Shown here: piece after piece, positions 1 through 8,039 of the stretch | Position numbering within the stretch: the first letter of the stretch is position 1 | How the letters are laid out: the number at the start of each line of letters is the position of its first letter | Origin: an uncultured Oscillibacter sp. | Lineage (GTDB): Bacteria > Bacillota > Clostridia > Oscillospirales > Oscillospiraceae | Assembly (NCBI GenBank): GCA_910589315.1 | Contig: CAJUTB010000054.1 | Coordinates: 1-9,996 of the forward strand | Direction: 5' to 3' | DNA: 9,996 nt | Translations under genes and position numbers: made by a program | The notes under the pieces: model-generated | What the model saw: the letters and a program-made list of their open reading frames with translations, nothing else | Databases searched by the model: none | Told to the model about the DNA's origin: nothing

Positions 1-1
1 G

Positions 2-877
2 TCCATCGGCGAGCCGGGCACACAGCTGACCATGCGTACCTTCCACACCGGCGGCCTGGCCGGCGGCGACATCACCCAGGGTCTTCCCCGTGTTGAGGAA
101 CTGTTTGAGGCCCGGAAGCCCAAGCGTATGGCGACCCTGGCGGAAATCGCCGGCACGGTCCGCTTTGAGGACGCGGCAAAGGGAAGCCTGCTCAATATCA
201 TCATCACGGCTCCCGACGGCGATACCCGGACCTATGCGGTGCCCCACACGGGCTTGCAGGTGAAGGACGGCGACGCGATCGAGGCGGGCTGCCAGCTCAC
301 TTACGGCGCGCTGAATCCTCACGACGTTCTTCGCATCCGCGGCGCGGACGCGGTGTATAACTATCTCATCCAGGAAGTTCTGCGCGTGTACCGCCAGCAG
401 GGCGTGGACATCAACGATAAACACATTGAAGTCATTGTCCGCCAGATGATGCGTAAGGTCCGTCTGGAGGACGCGGGCGACACGGCGCTGCTGGACGGCT
501 CCATGGTGGACGTTCTCGACCTGGAAAACGCCAACGAGGAGATCGACCGCCGCAACGCCAACGGCGAACGCCGCGAGGACGGCGAACCGCTCCGCCACGC
601 GGCGGGCACCCAGCTCCTGATGGGTATTACGAAAGCCTCTCTGGCGACGGACTCCTTCCTGTCGGCGGCCTCCTTCCAGGAGACCACCAAGGTCTTGACG
701 GAAGCGGCCATCAAGGGCAAGGCCGATCATCTGCTTGGCCTGAAGGAAAATGTCATCATTGGCAAACTGATTCCCGCCGGTACGGGACTTCAGGCGTACC
801 AGAGCTTTGCGGAGGAACTGGTCCCGGAGGCCAATGCCGCGCCGGAGGGCGAGGAAGTCCCCGTATTTGCAGAATAA
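2..877 (+). CDS. rpoC: RNA polymerase beta' subunit, C-terminal part (5' end outside window)
   Basis: This is the last 291 residues of the catalytic beta' subunit of RNA polymerase. The reading frame is open from base 2, before the first ATG at 32, so the gene enters from the left. The sequence starts in the conserved trigger-loop region (SIGEPGTQLTMRTFHTGG), continues with GLPRVEELFEARKPK, then the conserved C-terminal stretches NDKHIEVIVRQMMRKV and GITKASLATDSFLSAASFQE, and the final KENVIIGKLIPAGTG block. These are hallmark bacterial RpoC segments. It ends with an acidic tail (EGEEVPVFAE) and TAA. It is presumably the last gene of rpoBC, because a strong terminator begins 19 bases after the stop. 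The gene looks intact within the window. Confidence 0.98.
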   Translation, partial: SIGEPGTQLTMRTFHTGGLAGGDITQGLPRVEELFEARKPKRMATLAEIAGTVRFEDAAKGSLLNIIITAPDGDTRTYAVPHTGLQVKDGDAIEAGCQLTYGALNPHDVLRIRGADAVYNYLIQEVLRVYRQQGVDINDKHIEVIVRQMMRKVRLEDAGDTALLDGSMVDVLDLENANEEIDRRNANGERREDGEPLRHAAGTQLLMGITKASLATDSFLSAASFQETTKVLTEAAIKGKADHLLGLKENVIIGKLIPAGTGLQAYQSFAEELVPEANAAPEGEEVPVFAE

Positions 878-895
878 CCGAAGAATCCAGACTCC

Positions 896-930
896 AAAGG
901 GAGACGCTTCTTGCGAAGCGTCTCCCTTTT
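896..930 (+). terminator. Intrinsic terminator after rpoC, probably bidirectional
   Basis: A perfect 15-bp stem (896-910 pairing with 915-929) encloses the tetraloop TTGC, and the right arm ends in CCCTTTT. It lies 19 bases after the rpoC stop and 39 bases before the stop of the convergent CHAP gene. The left arm begins with AAA, so the same hairpin could end transcription from the other side, although the U-run is short both ways. Confidence 0.9.
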
Positions 931-968
931 GCGTTTCACATGGCCGGACGGTGCGCCGGAATACAGAG

Positions 969-1598
969 TCATTCCAGGCCGTACAGCTTTGCAAGCCGGT
1001 AGAGCATCGTGCAAAGCTGCTGCCGGGAAACTGGCTGTGAGAGCAGCAGATTTCCCTCTTTGTTACCCCGTAAAATGCCGTTTTCGACCGCCCATTCCAC
1101 GCCTTCCCGATACGACGGGCTGGGAGTATTATCCATATGCGGGCCCTCCTGATAATCCGGGCGGATATAGCCTTCCGCCAGCGACATTTTGCGCAGCCGC
1201 TGGGCGACCATGCCGCCGTTTGACTGGCTTCCGCTTTCCGAAGCTGAGGTGTTGCCCTCAATTGCAGAAATGGCGTCCTTCTCCACCCGGTCGATGATTC
1301 CGGTGTGTCCGAATTCATAAATGACAATGTCCCCTGGCTCCGGCGTTTTGACAACGCGATCCGGCTCGTTGCGTTTGTACCAGTTCAAGAGCGCGGAACA
1401 GGAAGCCGTCCGAAAGGGGAGCGGGTCTCCTGCCTCTGCAAAAACCCATTGCACAAACACCATACACCAGGGATAAGCCGGACCGTTGACCGGCTTACCG
1501 TAATACCAGGTATTATATTTTACATTATTAGAGTTGGGGGGCGATTCCTCCACGCCGGTTTCCCGGCGTGCAATCGCCAGAACCTCCTCGACGGTCAT
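969..1598 (-). CDS. CHAP-domain amidase/endopeptidase with SLH-like tail
   Basis: This 209-residue protein is a predicted peptidoglycan amidase or endopeptidase of the CHAP (NlpC/P60-like cysteine peptidase) type. The candidate catalytic Cys45 lies in PWCMVFVQWVF, His98 in FGHTGIID, and Glu114/Asn116 in IEGNT, in the usual Cys-His-polar order. Residues 160-206 look like one short SLH-type module (EGVEWAVENGIL, then QPVSRQQLCTMLYRLA), a cell-surface attachment domain. No signal peptide or membrane segment is visible, so export would need a holin-like or other route, or the protein may be of phage origin. The ATG at 1598 is preceded by a strong AAAGGAG (1608-1614) 9 bases upstream, which settles the start. 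It is convergent with rpoC and divergent from the GH25 gene. The fold assignment is firm; the substrate and cell location are inferred. Confidence 0.85.
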   Translation of the reverse strand: MTVEEVLAIARRETGVEESPPNSNNVKYNTWYYGKPVNGPAYPWCMVFVQWVFAEAGDPLPFRTASCSALLNWYKRNEPDRVVKTPEPGDIVIYEFGHTGIIDRVEKDAISAIEGNTSASESGSQSNGGMVAQRLRKMSLAEGYIRPDYQEGPHMDNTPSPSYREGVEWAVENGILRGNKEGNLLLSQPVSRQQLCTMLYRLAKLYGLE

Positions 1599-1637
1599 GG
1601 GTTCCTTCTCCTTTCGCCGCAGGTTTTCTGCCCTTCC

Positions 1638-1666
1638 ATTGTATGTGCGAAACCTTCGCCTGTTCC
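1638..1666 (-). promoter_or_regulatory. Possible promoter for the CHAP gene
   Basis: On the minus strand a good -10 hexamer TACAAT (1638-1643) lies 40 bases upstream of the CHAP start codon. The hexamer 17 bp further upstream (GGAACA, 1661-1666) matches the -35 consensus only in its last three bases. The assignment rests mainly on the -10 and its position. Confidence 0.35.
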
Positions 1667-1731
1667 TCAGAAGAAACGGGAAGGCCGGTTTTGCCGCCGC
1701 CGTTTTGACCGCGAACAGGGACCGCCCCCGC

Positions 1732-1769
1732 TTATTTTATGGTGTACAACCGGTTATTTTGTGGTATAC
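1732..1769 (+). repeat. Near-perfect 16-bp direct repeat in the GH25 promoter
   Basis: TTATTTTATGGTGTAC (1732-1747) recurs as TTATTTTGTGGTATAC (1754-1769), 14 of 16 bases identical, with a 22-bp period, which is about two helical turns. The second copy contains most of the candidate -10 element. It could be a tandem operator, a duplicated promoter, or chance in an AT-rich patch. Confidence 0.6.
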
Positions 1770-1770
1770 T
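1743..1770 (+). promoter_or_regulatory. Probable promoter of the GH25 gene
   Basis: The -10 hexamer TATACT (1765-1770, 4 of 6 or better against TATAAT) is the likely core. A weak -35 TGTACA (1743-1748) lies 16 bp upstream. The start codon is 35 bases downstream. The elements overlap the two direct-repeat copies described separately. Confidence 0.55.
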
Positions 1771-1804
1771 AAAGAAAATTGTCGAATTTTGGGAGGACCC
1801 CCCT

Positions 1805-2656
1805 ATGGAGAACAAACGAATCCCCCTGTCTCTGGCCATCTCCATCGCCGCGCTGATCGTCTCTGGAATCGCGCTGGTTTTCGCCTTGCGTGGAAATCCC
1901 GCTCCGGAAGCGTTTCCCGAACCGGAAGACGAGCCGGTGACGTTCCGGTTTGGCGACAAGGTTCTGACGCCCCTGGAGGGGATGCCCCTCAATCCCTATG
2001 ATCAGGAGGCGTTCGGCCTGGACGAAAAGGGCCGGATCACCTATACGAAAGACGGGCGGACCGCCAAAACGGGCATTGACGTTTCCACCCACCAAAAGGA
2101 GATTGACTGGACGGCCGTGGCGGCGGACGGCATCGACTTTGCCATTCTCCGGCTGGGCCACCGGGGCTATACCCAGGGCGGCCTGTTTCTGGACGAGACC
2201 TTTGAGCAGAACCTGAAAGGCGCGCTGGACGCCGGGCTGGAAGTGGGGGTCTATTTCTTTTCCCAGGCCGTCACGCCGGACGAGGCAAGGCAAGAGGCGG
2301 ATTATATTCTGAGCGTCCTGGACAGACAGGAACTCCCCTTCCCCGTGGCCTTTGACTGGGAGTCCATACCGGGGGCCGACGCCCGCACCGACGGCCTGGA
2401 CGGAGAGACTCTGACCCGCTGTGCCGCCGCCTTCTGCCAGCGGATTGAGGACGCGGGCTACCGCGCGGCGGTCTATTTCAACCAGACTCAGGGATATCTC
2501 CACTACGACCTCCGGGAGCTGACGGACTATGATCTGTGGCTTGCGGAATATGACGCCGTGCCGGATTTCTACTATCATTTTGACCTGTGGCAGTATTCTC
2601 ACACCGGCCGGGTGGACGGTATTCAAGGGGACGTGGATTTAGACCTGGCTTTTTAA
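1805..2656 (+). CDS. Membrane-anchored GH25 lysozyme (N-acetylmuramidase)
   Basis: This 283-residue protein is a glycoside hydrolase family 25 muramidase that cleaves the glycan strand of peptidoglycan outside the membrane. Residues 6-28 form one hydrophobic segment after a short basic start (MENKR), so it is an uncleaved anchor or a signal peptide. A Pro/Glu-rich linker (30-45) follows. The GH25 domain covers about 88-283: TGIDVSTHQ with Asp92, FAILRLGHRG, the catalytic DWE (Asp184, Glu186), LWQYS (262-265) and the end GDVDLDLAF. All expected acidic residues are present. The reading frame is open 22 codons further upstream (from 1739), but ATG 1805 has GGGAGG (1791-1796) 8 bases before it and starts directly at the anchor, so it is the true start. 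It is a stand-alone gene with its own promoter and terminator, divergent from the CHAP gene; both point to wall remodelling or lysis. Confidence 0.92.
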   Translation: MENKRIPLSLAISIAALIVSGIALVFALRGNPAPEAFPEPEDEPVTFRFGDKVLTPLEGMPLNPYDQEAFGLDEKGRITYTKDGRTAKTGIDVSTHQKEIDWTAVAADGIDFAILRLGHRGYTQGGLFLDETFEQNLKGALDAGLEVGVYFFSQAVTPDEARQEADYILSVLDRQELPFPVAFDWESIPGADARTDGLDGETLTRCAAAFCQRIEDAGYRAAVYFNQTQGYLHYDLRELTDYDLWLAEYDAVPDFYYHFDLWQYSHTGRVDGIQGDVDLDLAF

Positions 2657-2681
2657 CCGGCGCTCCATCCCCTCAAGAGAT

Positions 2682-2722
2682 AAAAACCGGGAGGCTTTTC
2701 AACTTGAAAAGCCTCCCGGTTT
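2682..2722. terminator. Bidirectional terminator between GH25 and the kinase operon
   Basis: A perfect 17-bp stem (2684-2700 pairing with 2706-2722) has a 5-base AACTT loop. Read on the minus strand it ends in a run of five T (2682-2686 complement), so it is a strong terminator for the leftward kinase operon, 10 bases past its stop. On the plus strand it ends in GGTTTC and also lies 27 bases after the GH25 stop, so it probably serves both convergent genes. Confidence 0.92.
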
Positions 2723-2731
2723 CTATGCAGT

Positions 2732-5431
2732 TTATGCCGCGCCGCCTTGGGCCGGAGTCTGGAAAAAGGGGACCGCCGCATCATCCCGTTTCAAGAACAG
2801 CAGGCCAAATGATCCCGGACCGCAGTTGCTCGCAATGGCGGAAGATGCTTTTTGCAGGTAGACCCGTTCAAACGGGCAATATTGCTCCACCAGATTGCGG
2901 ATGTATTGAATCTTGCTCTCGTCCATCCCGGAATAAGTGATGAACAGAATACGCCGGTCAATGTTTCGGATATCCTGAAGCGTTTTTTTTATGTATTTTT
3001 TCGCCACATGCGAAAAACTGCCCATCTCCATACGTCCAACCACCATCCGGCTCTTTTTCAGCACAAGCACCGGATGCAGCAGCAGCGCGTCACAAAGAAT
3101 CTGAATCCGTTTTGGAATCCGCCCGGACTGGCACATCATATGGGTGCTGTTTATGATAAACGCAGAAGAGATAAAGTGTTCCATCCGGTTCACTGTTTCT
3201 ATGATCTCTGCTTTTGCGGCATGATGCTCCGCCATATAGGCCGCACACAGCACCGAAAGTCCCATGCTGCTGGAAAGATGTCCCGAATCAATCACCGTGA
3301 CGTTTTCAAAGGATTTCGCCGCCTCAACGGCGTTTTGATAGCCCTCGCTGACATGCTTGGCCATGGTGATATGAATGATATTCTGGGCCTCCGTCAGCTT
3401 TTCGGCAAAAAACCGCTCATAGTCCTCCACGGCAGGCGGCTGCGAATAACCCGTCCGCCCGCCGGCCATGTGCATCAGCAGTTCGTCCGGACTGATCTCC
3501 AGTTCATCCAGGAAACGGCCCTCGTCGGTACAGACGTAGTACGGACAAACGGAAATTCCAAATTCTTTCTTGAGGGATTCCGGAAGATCGCACACACTGT
3601 CCGTTGTGATCAGAACAGAACGCCTCTGCGACTGTTCAAAGATCAGGATATCCTTTTCAATCTCCGACTGTCCGGCGTCTTCGTTCAGCTGCACCAGTCC
3701 TTTTGGAAGAATGCTCAATACCGCGGCTTCCAGCAGCGCGCCGCTGACCGGCTTGGCCAGATAACCGCTGAAGCCCTCCTTTCGGTAAAGAAGCTGGTTG
3801 TCGCTGCCTGCGTTGGCCGTCAGGGCAATTACAGGCGCATCCAAACACAATCCCGCCGGCTGCACGCGCAGCGCGTGGAGACATTCGATTCCGTTCATCT
3901 CCGGCATCATATGGTCCATCAGAATGCAGTCATAATGATGGTTCTGCGTCAATTGCAGACACTCGGCGCCGCTGGATGCCGTATCAATCTGAATTTTGGT
4001 ATTGGCAAGCAGCTTGGTGACAACCATCAGGTTCATTTCGTTGTCGTCCACCACGAGAATATGCGCGTCCGGAGCCTCAAAGCTCTGCTGATATTGTTCC
4101 GCCTGGTGCGCCCTTGCCCGGGATGCCAGCGTAAAGGTTCCCAGCTCCTTTTCATCAACGATGTCCTGTTCCAGCGTGACGATGAACTTGGAACCCTTGG
4201 TATAAACGCTGTTCACGCTGATTTCTCCGCCCATCAGCTCAACCAGCTGCTGGACGATGCTCAGGCCCAAGCCGGTCCCCTCAATATAGCGGTTTCTTTC
4301 CTCGTCCACCCGCCGGAAGGCGTTGAAGATGTATGGAATATTCTCCTTCTTCACACCCTGGCCAGTGTCCTCGACCGAGAACCAGATACGCACTCTGTTA
4401 ATCCCCTGCCGCTCGCATCGGACCGCAAGCGTAACCGTCCCCTCGCTGGTGTATTTTACGGCATTATTCAGCAGGTTGATCAGAATCTGCTTGATGCGCA
4501 CCTCGTCTCCACAAAGCATACTGGGAATGGACGAATCAACGTGGAGCTTGAATTCAAGGCCCTTTTCCTTTGCCTTAATCCAGATCATGTTCACGATTTC
4601 CGAAAACAGCGCGCCCGTCTCATAGGAGACGTTCACGATCTCCATTTTCCCGGATTTGATTTTGGAGATGTCCAGAATATCGTTGATCAGCGAGAGCAGA
4701 AGCTTGCTGGCCCCCTGGATATTCCGCGCATTCTCGGCCACTTCTTCCGAAATGTCCTCCCGCAGAATGATCTCATTCAGTCCGATGATCGTATTGATCG
4801 GCGTGCGGATCTCGTGGCTCATGCTGGAAAAGAAATGATTCTCCGCCCGGTTCAGCTCCTCGATCTCCTTCTTCTGCTGCTGGGAGAGCGCGTTTTCCTC
4901 CTCATACATCCGGTTCAGGAACATGAGAAGCACGCTGGTGAGCAGTCCGACCATCACCATGGAAAAGGCAGAATCGAAAAAGGAATTATTGTGAATATTG
5001 GGCAGCGCAAGTTTTGGATAATAATAGGCAATGCCATAACAAAGCAGGGTCTCCGCCGTGCAAAGCCCGAAAAAAATACCCATGCGTCTGCCTTGCAGGG
5101 TAATGCAGACATAAATAAAACAGAGGACAAACCATTCCGGAACGCCGCTGAAAAACCCGCCTGCGGAAAAAAAGGTGATGGGAAACAGCACAAGCAGCAG
5201 CAATGCAATCGCCGTCGCTCCCAGTTGAATGCGTTTTTTGCGGATGCTGAATCGAACGATCAACGCCATTGCGACGAGACTCACCGCCAGAAGTACAATG
5301 TTCAGCATACTCCGGCCCATAGGCAGGGTAAAAATCAGCGCAATCATGCAGACCCCTGTCACAAGGCGGAACATACGCTCATACAGGCTGATCCTGTGAT
5401 CAGTGATGATCTCAAACCATTTTTTTATCAC
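2732..5431 (-). CDS. Hybrid sensor histidine kinase fused to a receiver and a C-terminal DegV domain
   Basis: This 899-residue protein joins a membrane sensor kinase to a lipid-binding fold. Residues 1-175 hold about five to six hydrophobic segments with no obvious extracellular sensor domain. A polar, coiled-coil-like linker covers 175-200. The HisKA domain has the phospho-acceptor His206 in SMSHEIRTPIN. The HATPase has the N-box (NLLNNAVKYT, around Asn323), VEDTGQGV (Asp355) and GTGLGLSIV (385-393). The receiver (457-575) has Asp462/Asp463, phospho-acceptor Asp506 (LMDHMMP), Thr538 and Lys560. A complete DegV/EDD domain covers about 604-883: ITTDSVCDLP, YSQPPAVEDYERFF, VIDSGHLSSSMGL, QSGRI and CGPGSFG. 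DegV proteins such as FakB bind fatty acids for FakA kinase, so a lipid-sensing role is inferred, not shown. The start is GTG at 5431, with an in-frame stop just upstream and AAGGGG (5443-5448) 11 bases before it. It is the last gene of the operon, 52 bases after the HPt kinase. Confidence 0.93.
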   Translation of the reverse strand: MIKKWFEIITDHRISLYERMFRLVTGVCMIALIFTLPMGRSMLNIVLLAVSLVAMALIVRFSIRKKRIQLGATAIALLLLVLFPITFFSAGGFFSGVPEWFVLCFIYVCITLQGRRMGIFFGLCTAETLLCYGIAYYYPKLALPNIHNNSFFDSAFSMVMVGLLTSVLLMFLNRMYEEENALSQQQKKEIEELNRAENHFFSSMSHEIRTPINTIIGLNEIILREDISEEVAENARNIQGASKLLLSLINDILDISKIKSGKMEIVNVSYETGALFSEIVNMIWIKAKEKGLEFKLHVDSSIPSMLCGDEVRIKQILINLLNNAVKYTSEGTVTLAVRCERQGINRVRIWFSVEDTGQGVKKENIPYIFNAFRRVDEERNRYIEGTGLGLSIVQQLVELMGGEISVNSVYTKGSKFIVTLEQDIVDEKELGTFTLASRARAHQAEQYQQSFEAPDAHILVVDDNEMNLMVVTKLLANTKIQIDTASSGAECLQLTQNHHYDCILMDHMMPEMNGIECLHALRVQPAGLCLDAPVIALTANAGSDNQLLYRKEGFSGYLAKPVSGALLEAAVLSILPKGLVQLNEDAGQSEIEKDILIFEQSQRRSVLITTDSVCDLPESLKKEFGISVCPYYVCTDEGRFLDELEISPDELLMHMAGGRTGYSQPPAVEDYERFFAEKLTEAQNIIHITMAKHVSEGYQNAVEAAKSFENVTVIDSGHLSSSMGLSVLCAAYMAEHHAAKAEIIETVNRMEHFISSAFIINSTHMMCQSGRIPKRIQILCDALLLHPVLVLKKSRMVVGRMEMGSFSHVAKKYIKKTLQDIRNIDRRILFITYSGMDESKIQYIRNLVEQYCPFERVYLQKASSAIASNCGPGSFGLLFLKRDDAAVPFFQTPAQGGAA

Positions 5432-5483
5432 GAAACCCTCTACCCCTTAGAACATGGTATTTTTGAACGAATCGCGGAACGTC

Positions 5484-8039
5484 TTATGTTCCGGCGATCT
5501 GTATGCAAAGCTCGTCGTACGTGCACAGCAATGCGGCGTGGTTCTCCCGGATATAGTCCACATCGCCGCTTTTCCCCGCCAGCTCCAACGCCTTGGCCTG
5601 GGCGGAGAGCGTTTCCGCGCCAATGGTCAGCGAGGTGCTCTTTAACGCATGGACCTTGACCGCGTAGTCCGTCCAGTTGGCGGCTTCATACAGCGAGATG
5701 ATTTCCGCCCGCTTCTCTTTGCGCTGGGCACAGAAAAGCCGCAGCATTTCCCGATAAAAGTCCTCGTCTCCGGCGCAGTAGTCCAGGCCCAGCTCCACAT
5801 TGACGCCGGCCCTGGCAAGCCGTTCATAAGGAAGCTGCGGCTTGTCCGCCGCAGTTTCCGGCAAGTCCGCCGCCGCGGGGGCCTCCGTTTGTTCCGGCGG
5901 AACAGGCGCGGCAGCCGCCGTCTGTTCCGCCGGAGTGTTCCCGACAGTCTGATCCGGCAGGTCCTGCGCTGTGGGAGGATCGCTGTACCGAATGCAGCTT
6001 TGGGGCAGCACCTTTCGCAGGACCCGTTCCAAGACCGTCCGCTCAATGGGCTTTGGGACGAATTCCGTAAATCCCTCGTTGCGGAACATCTCCCGCGCGC
6101 CGCTGACCGTATTGGCGGTCAGCGCAATCACCGGAAGATCCTGGAAAATGCCGTTTTGCATCTCGCGGATTTTCTTCAGCGTCTCCACGCCGTCAAAGCC
6201 CGGCATCATATGGTCCAGGAAGATGATGTCATAGGAAACGCTGCCGCACTGCGTTATGGCTTCCCTTCCGCTCAGGCAGGTGTCCACTTCAATTCCATAG
6301 CTTCCCAGGACGCCCTTGGCAACCACCAGATTCATTTCCTCATCGTCCACAGCCAATGCCCGGACGCCCACGCAGGTGAAAGGCTTCCGCCCGGCGGCCT
6401 GCGCCTCGGCAAATCCGCGCTCGCCGGTTTCTCCGTTGAGCAGGTTGGCAACCGAGAGAGCGGAAAAAGGCTTATGTATGACCAGCAGCTTGCTTTCGCT
6501 GGACAGAGCGAACTCTCTCTCCGCAATCACAACGACCCGGTATCGGCTCGTCAGCTCCTCATAGTAATCCCGGTTTTCTTCATACTCCGACTGCGCAATA
6601 AACACATGAGTCAGCTTGTAGCTGCGCTGCAACTTGAGCAAGCCTTCAAAATTATGCGTCTGATAACCCTGGACGCCAAGTCCTTCCACCAAATTCAAGA
6701 TCAGCCCGTCATAATATTCCCGGACCTCGTCGCAGCTGTAGCGTTCCGGCCGGAAATAGCAGGCAATGCAAAGCTGGTCCGGGTGATTAAGCTCAATGCA
6801 CGGCTGTTCGTCGGCCACGCCCTGGGGGATTACGATATGGGCGGAAAGGCCCTTCTGATCTTTGCAGTCAAAATGGATAAAACCGCCCATGGCGGTTAAA
6901 AGCCCCTGTGCAATGGGGAGTCCAAGGCCGAGTCCTCCTGCAAGGCGGCTGCTTCCGGAATCCGCCTGATAAAAGACGTCATACATCTGCGTCAGCTGGG
7001 CGTCGGTCATGCCAATGCCGGTGTCGCGGATGTCTACAATCAGATTGATGCCGTAACTCTCCTGCCGGCACTTTATGCGGACGTTTATGCCGCCTTCCTC
7101 CGTAAATTTGAGGGAGTTTTCCACCAGAATTTTAAGCACATGGGAGATTTTTTCCGAGTCTCCGACGAGTACCGCCGGGATCTTCGGATCTATGTCAAAC
7201 ACCAGCTCCAAATGCTGGCGGTTGCTTTGCAGGGCGGTCATGGTGATGACATCATTCAGCACCGACGTGATCATATATTCTTTTTTGGCCGGCGTGAGCG
7301 TGCCTTCCACGATCTCTGTGTAGTCCAGCATATTGTTGATCTGGTTGGAAAGACGCTTTCCCGCCATTTTTATGGAATTCATATCTGCCCGGATATCCGG
7401 AGAAAGCTCTTTTCCCAGCGCGACTTCGCTGATTCCGATGACCATATTGATGGGAGTGCGGAGTTCATGGGATACGTTCGACAAAAAGACGGCGTTTTGT
7501 TTTCCCGCCGTTTCCAGCTCTGCGAAAATATGTTCATACCATTTCCGCTGCGTATTCCGCCGCTTGATCCAGTATCTTGCAAGTGCAGTGCCGCAAAAGA
7601 GGATTACAATGTCAAGCCCCAGGCGGAACATATTCCGCCGCCCCATTTGATGGGAAATTGTATGAAGGAGCCACCCATGATACAGCAGCTCCAACACATA
7701 CAGGGCCTCTATGGCGTGCATAATCCATTTTTTATTCAGCATAAACAGCGCGAGGATTAAAATGCAGGCCACCGCAGGAATATCGAAAAGGATGGTCTCA
7801 TGGACGCCAAAGAAAAAAAATTCCGTCAGCAGCAGTCCAGCGCACAGGTTTTCATAAAACGCATCGGAGCCAATCCTTGCAATGTGCAGAAGCCATACGC
7901 TGAAACAGCCCGCCGCAATCAGCGGGAGCATCCAGAATTCCCACGCCAGGGCGATTGTGACCAGAGCCAGCATGCCGCTGAATACCGTAATAATGGCAGC
8001 CAGCAAAAGGTGACTGCTTGTCTGATCCTCCGCCCTCAT
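5484..8039 (-). CDS. Hybrid sensor histidine kinase with pseudo-receiver, receiver and HPt domains
   Basis: This 851-residue tripartite (BarA-like) phosphorelay kinase has a hydrophobic N-terminus (about 10-157, five to six segments) and no recognised sensor domain. HisKA has His191 in NVSHELRTPIN. The HATPase has Asn308 (VENSLKFT), Asp339 (RDTGIGM) and GLGLGLP (369-375). Residues about 421-535 look like a receiver fold that has lost its phospho-Asp (HVFIAQSEY at the expected site) but keeps an IHKPF end. The true receiver (558-678) has Asp565/Asp566, Asp609 (FLDHMMP), Thr641 and Lys663. A Pro/Ala/Glu-rich flexible linker (about 684-735) leads to the HPt domain with His797 in KVHALKSTSLTIGA. 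ATG 8039 overlaps the stop of the upstream response regulator (ATGA), with AGGAG (8051-8055) 11 bases before it, which implies translational coupling. Signal and target are unknown. Confidence 0.95.
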   Translation of the reverse strand: MRAEDQTSSHLLLAAIITVFSGMLALVTIALAWEFWMLPLIAAGCFSVWLLHIARIGSDAFYENLCAGLLLTEFFFFGVHETILFDIPAVACILILALFMLNKKWIMHAIEALYVLELLYHGWLLHTISHQMGRRNMFRLGLDIVILFCGTALARYWIKRRNTQRKWYEHIFAELETAGKQNAVFLSNVSHELRTPINMVIGISEVALGKELSPDIRADMNSIKMAGKRLSNQINNMLDYTEIVEGTLTPAKKEYMITSVLNDVITMTALQSNRQHLELVFDIDPKIPAVLVGDSEKISHVLKILVENSLKFTEEGGINVRIKCRQESYGINLIVDIRDTGIGMTDAQLTQMYDVFYQADSGSSRLAGGLGLGLPIAQGLLTAMGGFIHFDCKDQKGLSAHIVIPQGVADEQPCIELNHPDQLCIACYFRPERYSCDEVREYYDGLILNLVEGLGVQGYQTHNFEGLLKLQRSYKLTHVFIAQSEYEENRDYYEELTSRYRVVVIAEREFALSSESKLLVIHKPFSALSVANLLNGETGERGFAEAQAAGRKPFTCVGVRALAVDDEEMNLVVAKGVLGSYGIEVDTCLSGREAITQCGSVSYDIIFLDHMMPGFDGVETLKKIREMQNGIFQDLPVIALTANTVSGAREMFRNEGFTEFVPKPIERTVLERVLRKVLPQSCIRYSDPPTAQDLPDQTVGNTPAEQTAAAAPVPPEQTEAPAAADLPETAADKPQLPYERLARAGVNVELGLDYCAGDEDFYREMLRLFCAQRKEKRAEIISLYEAANWTDYAVKVHALKSTSLTIGAETLSAQAKALELAGKSGDVDYIRENHAALLCTYDELCIQIAGT

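Noticed and set aside
5476..5491. A small GGAAC/GTTCC inverted repeat between the two kinase genes
   Set aside because: A 5-bp stem without a T-run is too weak to be called a terminator or attenuator.
2852..5659. A 935-codon plus-strand open frame opposite the DegV-fused kinase
   Set aside because: It is antisense to a protein with unmistakable kinase, receiver and DegV motifs; its translation is rich in His, Arg and Gln with no recognisable domain, and it has no ribosome binding site. It is a mirror frame.
5649..6899. A 416-codon plus-strand open frame opposite the HPt kinase
   Set aside because: It is antisense to the receiver and HPt coding region and shows no domain features.
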